DNA from: Deltaproteobacteria bacterium | GTDB lineage: Bacteria > Desulfobacterota > Desulfobulbia > Desulfobulbales > BM004 | DNA length: 13,217 nt | Direction of reading: 5' to 3' | Assembly (NCBI GenBank): GCA_019313095.1 | Contig: JAFDBU010000033.1 | Location: forward strand, 1-13,217 | In this document: positions 6,390-13,217 of the stretch, piece by piece | How the letters are laid out: each line of letters opens with the position of its first letter | How positions within the stretch are numbered: position 1 is the first letter of the stretch | The notes under the pieces: model-generated | Databases searched by the model: none | Seen by the model: the letters and a program-made list of their open reading frames with translations, nothing else | Told to the model about the DNA's origin: nothing | Position numbers and translations under genes: made by a program

Positions 6390-8249
6390 TTAAGCTGCTT
6401 CTGGGTCAGGTCCGGCCTGCTGCTCTTCAGCAGGCTGGCTTTCCTTGTCTTCCTTAGCCTCGGATTTGGCTGCATCAAGGAGTTTCTGTATATCCTCCAG
6501 CACAATGGTCTCTCTTTCGAGCAGGGCGTTAGCCATGTCGTGCAGGACCTGAATATTCTCGGACAGCAGTTTTCTCGCTGTAACATTAGCTGACTCGACC
6601 AGGTCTTTTACCTCCTTATCAATGCGGATGGCTGTGTCTTCACTGTAGTCGCGGTGCTGGGCAATCTCCCGGCCGAGGAATATCTGCTCCTCTTTCTTGC
6701 CGTAGGTCAAAGGTCCCATGTCGCTCATGCCCCATTCGCAAACCATCTTGCGTGCCAGTGTGGTAGCCTGCTCGATATCATTACCGGCTCCAGTCGTTAT
6801 ATCATCAAAGACAATACTTTCAGCAGCGCGTCCACCCAGAAGAATACAGATTCTGTTAATCAGGTATCCTTTGGAATGGGTATACTTTTCCTCGATGGGA
6901 AGCTGCTGAGTAAGGCCAAGTGCCCGTCCCCGGGGGATGATGGTAACCTTATGGATGGGATCGGTACCCGGCAGCAGGATGGCAACCAAAGCATGCCCAG
7001 CTTCATGGTAGGCGGTAATTTTTTTCTCCTTCGGGGTGATGATCATGCTCCGGCGCTCGGCACCCATCATGACCTTGTCTTTGGCAAGTTCAAGATGCTG
7101 CATGGTGACCTTGTCATCACCGCTGCGGGCTGCCAGCAGTGCTGCCTCGTTCACCATATTCTCAAGATCGGCACCAGTAAAACCGGGGGTGCCACGGGCA
7201 ATAACGGCCCAGTCAATATTATCGGCCACAGCAGTTTTACGGCCATATACCTCAAGAATTTTTTCCCTTCCCTTGACATCGGGTACGGGCACAACTACCT
7301 GTCTGTCAAAACGGCCGGGGCGCAGCAGGGCCGGATCAAGAACATCAGGCCGGTTGGTTGCTGCCACGATGATAACACCCTCGCTCGACTCAAAACCGTC
7401 CATTTCAACCAACAGCTTATTCAGGGTCTGCTCACGTTCATCATGACCGCCGCCGAGACCTGCGCCACGATGCCGACCGACAGCATCAATCTCATCAATA
7501 AAAATTATGCAGGGCGCGTTTTTCTTGCCCTGGACAAAAAGGTCCCTGACACGTGAAGCACCGACACCCACAAACATTTCGACAAAATCAGAGCCGCTGA
7601 TGGTAAAAAAAGGCACCTCTGCCTCGCCGGCAATGGCTTTGGCCAGAAGTGTCTTGCCTGTACCAGGTGCGCCGGCCAGAAGCACTCCCTTGGGGATCCT
7701 GCCTCCCAGACGTGTGAATTTCTTGGGATCTTTAAGAAAATCAATAATCTCAGAAAGCTCTTCCTTGGCTTCTTCAATGCCGGCAACATCTTTGAAGGTT
7801 ACTTTCGTCTCACCTTTTTCCATGAGCCGGGCCCGCGTTTTGCCAAAAGAGAGAGCCCCCCGACCGCCCATCTGCATTTGGCGCATGAAGAAAATCCAGA
7901 CTCCAATTAGCAGAAGCATGGGAAACCAGGAAACCAGTATAGTTACATACCAGGGGGTATCCTCCTTCTGTTTCACAGATATATCGACGCTGTGTTCGCG
8001 CAGCATGGGGATGAGTTGGGAGTCATCCGGAGTTATGGTCCGGAAATCGTTGCCGCCTCTCAGAGTGCCGGTGATCTGATCGCCTTCGATGGAGACCTTG
8101 TTAATGGCCCCGGACTCCACGCTATTGATAAAATCGCTGTAGGATATATCGACATGCTGAAGCTGCGGTTTGTTGAACAGGTTGAATAAAAGTATCATCG
8201 TCAAGCCGATCACTAGCCACATGCTCAGGTTTTTATAAAATGTGTTCAA
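6390..8249 (-). CDS. ftsH: ATP-dependent zinc metalloprotease FtsH
   Basis: A 619-residue inner-membrane AAA+ protease that forms hexamers and degrades misfolded membrane proteins and some short-lived regulators. Two membrane segments (about 9-25 and 101-122) flank a periplasmic domain. The AAA module has Walker A GAPGTGKT (193-200), pore motif FVGVG (226-230), Walker B IIFIDE (248-253) and the second region of homology with R310 and R313. The protease domain has HEAGH (415-419), with D491 in GAGNDIEQA as the likely third zinc ligand. A charged tail rich in Glu, Lys, Gln and Pro ends the protein. The start codon is TTG (8249-8247), 5 nt after a run of six G on the coding strand; the next ATG (codon 10) would remove the conserved start [14 protein letters not shown]. 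It lies between carB and folP. Confidence 0.97.
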   Translation of the reverse strand: MNTFYKNLSMWLVIGLTMILLFNLFNKPQLQHVDISYSDFINSVESGAINKVSIEGDQITGTLRGGNDFRTITPDDSQLIPMLREHSVDISVKQKEDTPWYVTILVSWFPMLLLIGVWIFFMRQMQMGGRGALSFGKTRARLMEKGETKVTFKDVAGIEEAKEELSEIIDFLKDPKKFTRLGGRIPKGVLLAGAPGTGKTLLAKAIAGEAEVPFFTISGSDFVEMFVGVGASRVRDLFVQGKKNAPCIIFIDEIDAVGRHRGAGLGGGHDEREQTLNKLLVEMDGFESSEGVIIVAATNRPDVLDPALLRPGRFDRQVVVPVPDVKGREKILEVYGRKTAVADNIDWAVIARGTPGFTGADLENMVNEAALLAARSGDDKVTMQHLELAKDKVMMGAERRSMIITPKEKKITAYHEAGHALVAILLPGTDPIHKVTIIPRGRALGLTQQLPIEEKYTHSKGYLINRICILLGGRAAESIVFDDITTGAGNDIEQATTLARKMVCEWGMSDMGPLTYGKKEEQIFLGREIAQHRDYSEDTAIRIDKEVKDLVESANVTARKLLSENIQVLHDMANALLERETIVLEDIQKLLDAAKSEAKEDKESQPAEEQQAGPDPEAA

Positions 8250-8278
8250 AATTACCCCCCACTAAAAGTCAGTGTGTC

Positions 8279-8308
8279 ATCCGGTTTTATTACCGGATTT
8301 TTTATTTT
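8279..8308 (+). terminator. Terminator-like hairpin with T-tract, in plus orientation
   Basis: ATCCGGT (8279-8285) and ACCGGAT (8292-8298) form a perfect 7-bp stem with a 6-nt loop, followed by TTTTTATTTT (8299-8308). This is a good intrinsic terminator pattern, but only for plus-strand transcription, while both flanking genes (carB and ftsH) are on the minus strand. Read on the minus strand the hairpin has A-rich sequence on its 5' side and no T-tract after it, and it falls in the presumed ftsH leader about 19 nt upstream of the G-run. It may stop antisense transcription coming from ftsH, or act as a leader structure. Confidence 0.5.
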
Positions 8309-8362
8309 AACTATTTTATTTCACTAGGTATAAAATCTAATAACCAAGCTATATCATTTTAC

Positions 8363-8390
8363 ATTCTAAGATAAGTTCAGACACTGTAAA
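8363..8390 (-). promoter_or_regulatory. Candidate sigma-70-type promoter for ftsH
   Basis: On the minus strand TTTACA (8390-8385) and TAGAAT (8368-8363) are separated by 16 nt. Each hexamer matches the sigma-70 consensus at five of six bases. Transcription would begin around 8356, giving a leader of about 105 nt before the TTG start, with the hairpin at 8279-8298 inside it. The site lies just downstream of the carB stop codon (8422), so ftsH-folP could be transcribed separately from carAB. It is a sequence match only. Confidence 0.4.
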
Positions 8391-8421
8391 AGTCCAGACT
8401 ATTTTACCATATCCTGTCTGC

Positions 8422-11400
8422 CTAGAAATATTCCTGGATAGCCTTAACCTGTATTTCTTTTTCCCTGACAGTTTCCAGTGCCCGCACCATGGACAGGGCC
8501 CCACTGGTTGTGGTTGTATAGGGCAAATGATAATCCAAAGCACTCCGGCGGATTGAATAGGAATCCTCAGTGGTTCTTGATCCCATAGAGGTATTGATTA
8601 TCCACTGGATCTGATTGTCCTGTATTTTATCCAGCAGGTGTGGCCGTCCCTGGGATATTTTGTTTACCATGGCACATTCCACGTTGTTTTCGGTCAGATA
8701 TGCTGCTGTACCGCTGGTTGCCAGGATAGAAAACCCAAGATTCAAAAGACGCCGCGCCATCGGCAAAACAGCCGGTTTATCGGCATCACGCACGCTGATG
8801 AGCACATTTCCCTTAGCCGGCAGTTTCTGGCCGGCTGCCAGCTGTGACTTGGCAAAGGCAATTCCCACCGAACTGTCAAGCCCCATGACTTCCCCGGTTG
8901 ATTTCATTTCAGGCCCCAGCAGGGTGTCTACATTTGCAAAACGGTCAAAGGGAAATACCGCCTCTTTAACAGCCCAGTGTCTTACCTCGACCTCTTTCAT
9001 TAAACCGAGATCGGACAATTTCTGGCCCATCATCACCTTGGTTGCCAGCTTTGCCAGGGGCACACCGGTTGCCTTGCTGACAAAAGGTACGGTACGGGAG
9101 GCTCTGGGATTAACTTCCAGAACATAAAGCTCGTTATCCTTGACAGCAAACTGGACATTCATCAGGCCGACGACATTCAACTCGAGAGCCATGGCCTTAG
9201 AGGCTTGCTTTATCTGCTCCAGCATTTCCGGCCCCAGGGAATGGGGCGGCAGAACGCAGGCTGAATCCCCCGAATGGATACCTGCCTCCTCTATATGTTC
9301 CATTATGCCGCCGATGATAGTAATCTCACCATCGGAGATGGCATCAACATCGACTTCAACTGCATCTTTCAAAAACTTATCAATCAGGACTGGATGTTCC
9401 GATGATACTATTATGGCGGAAGCCATGAATTCCCTGATGCCTTTTTCATTGTAGACGATACGCATGGCCCGGCCGCCGAGGACGTAAGAAGGTCTCACCA
9501 CCACCGGATAGCCGATACGTTCGGCAATGGCAAGGGCCTCCTCCATGGTGCGCGCAGTATCGTTGGCCGGTTGCTTCAAGTTTAATTTATGCAGAAACTG
9601 CTGAAAACGTTTGCGGTCCTCCGCCCTGTCAATTGAATCCGGTGACGTACCGACGATGGGCACATTTGCCTGGGCCAGGGGGACTGCCAGGTTCAAAGGT
9701 GTCTGGCCGCCGAACTGAACGATAACCCCCTCGGGCTTTTCCCGCTCAATGATATTAAGCACATCTTCCCTGGTCAGAGGTTCAAAATAGAGCTTATCCG
9801 AAGTATCATAGTCGGTACTTACTGTTTCCGGGTTGGAGTTGACCATAATGGACTCTATCCCCATCTCTTTGAGCGCGAAAGCAGCGTGTACACAGCAGTA
9901 GTCAAACTCGATTCCCTGACCGATGCGGTTGGGCCCGCCTCCGAGGATCATAACCTTTTTTATGTCACTTACCCTTGACTCGTCTTCGGTCTCAAAGGTC
10001 GAGTAATAATAAGGGGTATAGGCTTCAAATTCTGCAGCGCAGGTATCAACCAGCTTATAAACAGGGAGCAGGCCTAATTGAAGCCGCAACTCCCGGATAT
10101 CCTGTTCCGAGGTGCCGGCGAGATGGCCGATCTGGAAGTCCGAGAAGCCCTGCTGCTTGATCTTGAGGAGAAAATCGGGGGTCAAACCATGGAATCCCCC
10201 TGCTGCGATCAATGCTTCCGTCTCAACCAACTGCTTGAGGTTGTTCAGGAACCAAGGATCAATATAGGTTAGACGATAGAGATCCTCAACATTCCAGTTG
10301 CGCCGCAGTGCTTCATAGAGACAGAAAATTCTCTGCGAATTGGGCGTCACCAGCTTTTTCTCGAGTTCAACATCTTCCATGGCCTCAAGCGAATCCTTGC
10401 CGTCATTGCCAAAACCCATACGGCCGATCTCAAGGGAACGCAGTCCTTTCTGAAAGGCCTCTTTAAAGGTCCTGCCGATAGCCATGGTCTCCCCGACTGA
10501 TTTCATGGCAGTCGTCAGAACATCCTCAGTTTCAGAAAATTTCTCAAAAGTCCAGCGCGGTATTTTCACTACGCAGTAATCAATGGTCGGCTCAAAGGAG
10601 GCGTACGTCTCCCTGGTAATATCATTGGGTATTTCATCCAGGGTATAGCCGATGGCAAGCTTGGCAGCAATCTTGGCAATAGGAAAGCCTGTGGCTTTGG
10701 AAGCAAGGGCGGAACTCCTTGAGACCCTCGGATTCATTTCAATTACCATAAGCTCCCCGTCAACTGGATTGACGGCAAACTGCACATTGGAGCCCCTGGT
10801 CTCAACCCCGATTTCCCGCATGATGGCAATGGAGTCATTACGCATGAGCTGGTATTCCCGGTCGGTCAGGGTCTGGGCCGGCGCCACCGTAACTGAATCG
10901 CCGGTATGTACCCCCATGGCATCCATATTCTCGATGGGGCAGACGATCACCACATTGTCATTCCTGTCCCGCATTACCTCAAGCTCGTATTCCTTCCAGC
11001 CGAGAAGGCTGCGCTCAAGCATTATTTCGTTATTGAGACTGAGGTCGATCCCTGCGGTTGAAAGGGCCTGGAGTTCCTGCATGTTATACGCCACACCGCC
11101 GCCGGTGCCGCCCAGGGTAAAACTGGGCCGGACAATAATAGGAAAGCCGATATCTTCGGCCGCGGCAAGGGCATCCGCAACCGTGTGGACAATGGCGCTT
11201 TCCGGCACCTTCAAACCTATTTTCTTCATGGCGGCCCGGAATTCCTCGCGCCCTTCAGCCTTGCGGATTACCTTGATATCAGCAGCCAGCATCTCGACCC
11301 CGTACCTGTCCAGGACGCCCATTTCCGCCACCCTGATGGCTGTATTCAATCCCGTCTGCCCCCCCAGGGTCGGCAACAAGGCATCGGGCCGTTCCTTTTC

Positions 11401-11634
11401 GATAACCTTGGCCACCATTTCGGGGGTAATCGGTTCAATATAGGTCTTGTCAGCCAATTCCGGGTCTGTCATGATGGTGGCAGGATTGGAATTGATTAGG
11501 ACGACCTCATAGCCTTCCTCTTTCAAGGCTTTGACCGCCTGTGTCCCAGAATAGTCAAATTCACAGGCCTGGCTGATAATTATCGGGCCGGAGCCGATGA
11601 TAAGGATCTTCTTTATGTCTGTTCGTTTTGGCAT
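8422..11634 (-). CDS. carB: Carbamoyl phosphate synthase large subunit
   Basis: A 1070-residue cytosolic subunit that makes carbamoyl phosphate from bicarbonate, ATP and ammonia delivered by CarA, for arginine and pyrimidine synthesis. Two homologous ATP-grasp halves are present, starting at IIGSGPII (12-19) and [13 protein letters not shown] (562-574). A linker/oligomerisation region lies at about 400-555 and the C-terminal MGS-type allosteric domain at about 937-1070. Carboxyphosphate-site residues line up with E. coli numbering: R129, R169, H243, Q285, E299, N301 and R303. One oddity is R280 in [11 protein letters not shown], where I expect glycine. Length is normal for the family. It starts 84 nt after carA on the same strand, so the pair is probably an operon; I see no clear Shine-Dalgarno site before its ATG. 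No terminator is evident after its stop on the coding strand. Confidence 0.97.
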   Translation of the reverse strand: MPKRTDIKKILIIGSGPIIISQACEFDYSGTQAVKALKEEGYEVVLINSNPATIMTDPELADKTYIEPITPEMVAKVIEKERPDALLPTLGGQTGLNTAIRVAEMGVLDRYGVEMLAADIKVIRKAEGREEFRAAMKKIGLKVPESAIVHTVADALAAAEDIGFPIIVRPSFTLGGTGGGVAYNMQELQALSTAGIDLSLNNEIMLERSLLGWKEYELEVMRDRNDNVVIVCPIENMDAMGVHTGDSVTVAPAQTLTDREYQLMRNDSIAIMREIGVETRGSNVQFAVNPVDGELMVIEMNPRVSRSSALASKATGFPIAKIAAKLAIGYTLDEIPNDITRETYASFEPTIDYCVVKIPRWTFEKFSETEDVLTTAMKSVGETMAIGRTFKEAFQKGLRSLEIGRMGFGNDGKDSLEAMEDVELEKKLVTPNSQRIFCLYEALRRNWNVEDLYRLTYIDPWFLNNLKQLVETEALIAAGGFHGLTPDFLLKIKQQGFSDFQIGHLAGTSEQDIRELRLQLGLLPVYKLVDTCAAEFEAYTPYYYSTFETEDESRVSDIKKVMILGGGPNRIGQGIEFDYCCVHAAFALKEMGIESIMVNSNPETVSTDYDTSDKLYFEPLTREDVLNIIEREKPEGVIVQFGGQTPLNLAVPLAQANVPIVGTSPDSIDRAEDRKRFQQFLHKLNLKQPANDTARTMEEALAIAERIGYPVVVRPSYVLGGRAMRIVYNEKGIREFMASAIIVSSEHPVLIDKFLKDAVEVDVDAISDGEITIIGGIMEHIEEAGIHSGDSACVLPPHSLGPEMLEQIKQASKAMALELNVVGLMNVQFAVKDNELYVLEVNPRASRTVPFVSKATGVPLAKLATKVMMGQKLSDLGLMKEVEVRHWAVKEAVFPFDRFANVDTLLGPEMKSTGEVMGLDSSVGIAFAKSQLAAGQKLPAKGNVLISVRDADKPAVLPMARRLLNLGFSILATSGTAAYLTENNVECAMVNKISQGRPHLLDKIQDNQIQWIINTSMGSRTTEDSYSIRRSALDYHLPYTTTTSGALSMVRALETVREKEIQVKAIQEYF

Positions 11635-11718
11635 CGGTTTGCTAAAAGATATATTTTATATGGTTCTAAAAATCGTCAGGTGGCGTGAATTCCACTACAG
11701 ATTGAACAATTTCCGATT

Positions 11719-12828
11719 CTACTTCATCATTTCAATAAAACGGTCAAACAGGTAAAGCGAATCATGCGGGCCCGGAGCATTTTCCGGATGATACTGCACT
11801 GAAAAGGCCGGGAATTTTTTATGCTTCATGCCTTCAAGGCTGCCATCATTCAGATTGACATGGGTCAGCTCCACTTCCTCGGGATCAAGGCTTTCCAAGT
11901 CCACACAGAAGCCATGATTCTGTGAAGTTATTTCAATACGGCCTGTTTCCAGGTCTTTCACCGGCTGGTTCGAACCCCGGTGGCCGAATTTTAATTTATA
12001 TGTGGTGCCGCCATAGGCAAGGCCAAGAAGCTGATGACCGAGACAGATCCCGAAGATGGGTTTTTGACCCAACAATTCCCGGATCGTTTCCACAACGCCG
12101 GGTATCCCTGCAGGATCACCCGGGCCGTTCGTCAGAAAAATGCCGTCCGGTTTTAGGTTCAGAATCGCCTCCGCATCCGTATCAGCAGGCATCACCTGCA
12201 CGGCACAGCCTCTCTCCGCCAGGAGCCTTAGCTGGTTATATTTCAGGCCATAATCTATCGCAACAATCTTATGTTTACCGGCGGCTGCTGTTGAATAATT
12301 CCCGCCATTGCGGGGACCGGCCTCCGACCAGCCATATGGCTGCCCGCAGGTAACTTCGCGTACTAGGTCCCGGCCCACCAGTCCCTCCGATTCCCGGGCC
12401 ATTTTGACCAGCCGTCCAGGATCGAGCGTCTGAGTTGACACTACCCCCTTCTTGGCCCCGGCCTGGCGGATATGCCTGGTCAAGGCCCGCGTGTCGATAT
12501 TTTCAACTCCCAGAATCCCATATTCCTGCAGAAAAGCCGCCAGTGTTTTCATGGAACGGAAATTACTGGGCATGGCATTGTATTCCTTTACCAGGAAGGC
12601 TTCGGGCTGGATACCGGCGGACTCCATATCTACCGGGTTGATACCGTAATTCCCGATGAGAGGGTAGGTCATAGTGACAATCTGGCCCTTATAGGAAGGG
12701 TCTGTCAGTATCTCCTGATACCCTGTCATTCCGGTATTGAAGACAATTTCACCGAATGCCTCTCCGGGCCCAGTGAAAGACTCGCCTTCAAATATTTTCC
12801 CATCCTCTAGAGCGACAAGCGCTTTCAT
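11719..12828 (-). CDS. carA: Carbamoyl phosphate synthase small (glutamine amidotransferase) subunit
   Basis: Hydrolyses glutamine and passes ammonia to CarB. The N-terminal CPSase small-chain domain (about 1-150) includes FNTGMTGYQE and DPSYKGQIV. The class I amidotransferase domain (about 188-371) carries the catalytic triad Cys264 in GICLGHQ and His349 and Glu351 in QYHPEN (numbering from the ATG at 12834). There are two candidate starts. ATG 12834 abuts an AGGAAGGA, whereas the ATG two codons later (12828) sits 6 nt from it and gives the family's usual start MKALVALEDG, so I prefer 12828 (369 residues). The gene follows waaA by 83 nt and precedes carB. No obvious terminator separates it from waaA, so it may have its own promoter or share one. 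Confidence 0.96.
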   Translation of the reverse strand: MKALVALEDGKIFEGESFTGPGEAFGEIVFNTGMTGYQEILTDPSYKGQIVTMTYPLIGNYGINPVDMESAGIQPEAFLVKEYNAMPSNFRSMKTLAAFLQEYGILGVENIDTRALTRHIRQAGAKKGVVSTQTLDPGRLVKMARESEGLVGRDLVREVTCGQPYGWSEAGPRNGGNYSTAAAGKHKIVAIDYGLKYNQLRLLAERGCAVQVMPADTDAEAILNLKPDGIFLTNGPGDPAGIPGVVETIRELLGQKPIFGICLGHQLLGLAYGGTTYKLKFGHRGSNQPVKDLETGRIEITSQNHGFCVDLESLDPEEVELTHVNLNDGSLEGMKHKKFPAFSVQYHPENAPGPHDSLYLFDRFIEMMK

Positions 12829-12834
12829 ACTCAT

Positions 12835-12842
12835 TCCTTCCT
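12835..12842 (-). promoter_or_regulatory. Shine-Dalgarno site that favours the second ATG of carA
   Basis: AGGAAGGA on the minus strand runs directly into ATG 12834, leaving no proper spacing for it, but stands 6 nt from the in-frame ATG at 12828. This supports 12828 as the main start. It is the best ribosome-binding site on the minus-strand cluster. Confidence 0.6.
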
Positions 12843-12917
12843 GTATCTGTTCTTAACAGTGTTCTTTTAAATAGTGTCAGTCGTAAAATTTTGTCTGCGA
12901 AGCAAAGGCCGTGCTCT

Positions 12918-13217
12918 TTAATGACTAAGAACCTCTTTGACAAGCAGAGCCTGCTTTCTGGCCGCCCCCTGCTGTGTGATGGCAATATTCCTGGCCCGCC
13001 TGCCTGCTGCCTCATACTCCTCTGGGTGATCCATAAAGTAGAGAATTGACTCCGTTAAAACCCCCGGGCTGCTTACCTGAAAACCTGCACCGGCTGACTC
13101 AAGGAGGTCTACGGCATCACTGAAGTCCTTCATGTTTGGACCATAGAAGACCGGTTTGCCAAAAATTGCTGCTTCCATAACGTTGTGGCCGCCACGTTCA
13201 ACAAGGCTGCCACCGCA
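12918..13217 (-). CDS. waaA: 3-deoxy-D-manno-octulosonic acid (Kdo) transferase, C-terminal part
   Basis: Only the last 99 residues are in the window; the gene continues past the right edge and the frame is open to the last base. WaaA (KdtA) is an inner-membrane-associated GT-B glycosyltransferase that adds Kdo from CMP-Kdo to lipid A precursor. The segment GGSLVERGGHNVMEAAIFGK with the following PVFYGPNMKDF is the characteristic nucleotide-sugar-binding region, in which family members usually read GGSLVPRGGHNxLE. The end of the protein is a short helical region. The ATG at 13178 is internal and should not be taken as the start. The gene implies a lipopolysaccharide-bearing Gram-negative host and lies directly upstream of carA on the same strand. 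Confidence 0.93.
   Translation of the reverse strand, partial: CGGSLVERGGHNVMEAAIFGKPVFYGPNMKDFSDAVDLLESAGAGFQVSSPGVLTESILYFMDHPEEYEAAGRRARNIAITQQGAARKQALLVKEVLSH

Noticed and set aside
6654..7556. 300-codon open frame on the plus strand opposite ftsH
   Set aside because: It lies wholly antisense to the well-supported FtsH protease and ATPase domains and has no recognisable domain; it is a by-product of ftsH codon use.
10652..11443. 263-codon open frame on the plus strand opposite carB
   Set aside because: It is antisense to conserved carB sequence, with low-complexity Ser/Arg/Ala-rich translation and no recognisable motif.

Overview
The window reads as chromosome of a Gram-negative, probably anaerobic bacterium. 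A Desulfobacterota (former Deltaproteobacteria) origin is my best guess, based on the look of the FtsH N-terminus, the cobalamin-type radical SAM/DUF4080 protein and the periplasmic metallopeptidase/ChaN protein. This is inferred from remembered family resemblance, not from a search. The partial WaaA (Kdo transferase) gene at the right end implies a lipopolysaccharide outer membrane.

Left edge (1-561): this looks like the end of an integron gene-cassette array. A 62-bp attC recombination site at 76-137 has the full expected layout: R''/R' and L''/L' boxes, a 5-nt and a 6-nt spacer, one extrahelical base and a short terminal loop. The stop codon of a truncated upstream reading frame (1-81) lies inside R''. 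The next cassette carries an AT-rich 61-codon gene for a small Cys/His-rich, zinc-finger-like protein (153-338). No second complete attC is visible after it. The rest up to 561 is non-coding and holds one strong unexplained inverted repeat (387-434).

Middle (562-5495): two divergent genes. On the minus strand is a radical SAM protein with an N-terminal cobalamin-binding-type domain and a DUF4080-like C-terminus, substrate unknown. On the plus strand is a large exported protein joining an M1-type metallopeptidase (gluzincin), a ChaN/DUF399 haem-binding-type domain and a C-terminal PDZ domain. The plus-strand gene ends 4 nt from the convergent folP.

Right (5500-13217): a minus-strand housekeeping run, in transcription order waaA (partial), carA, carB, ftsH, folP. 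It covers Kdo addition to lipid A, carbamoyl phosphate synthesis for arginine and pyrimidines, membrane protein quality control and folate synthesis. carA and carB are probably one transcript. ftsH has a TTG start, its own candidate sigma-70-type promoter and a leader hairpin. folP follows ftsH after 74 nt, a widespread pairing.

The most unusual parts are the integron cassette edge with its zinc-finger-like cassette protein, and the peptidase-ChaN-PDZ fusion.
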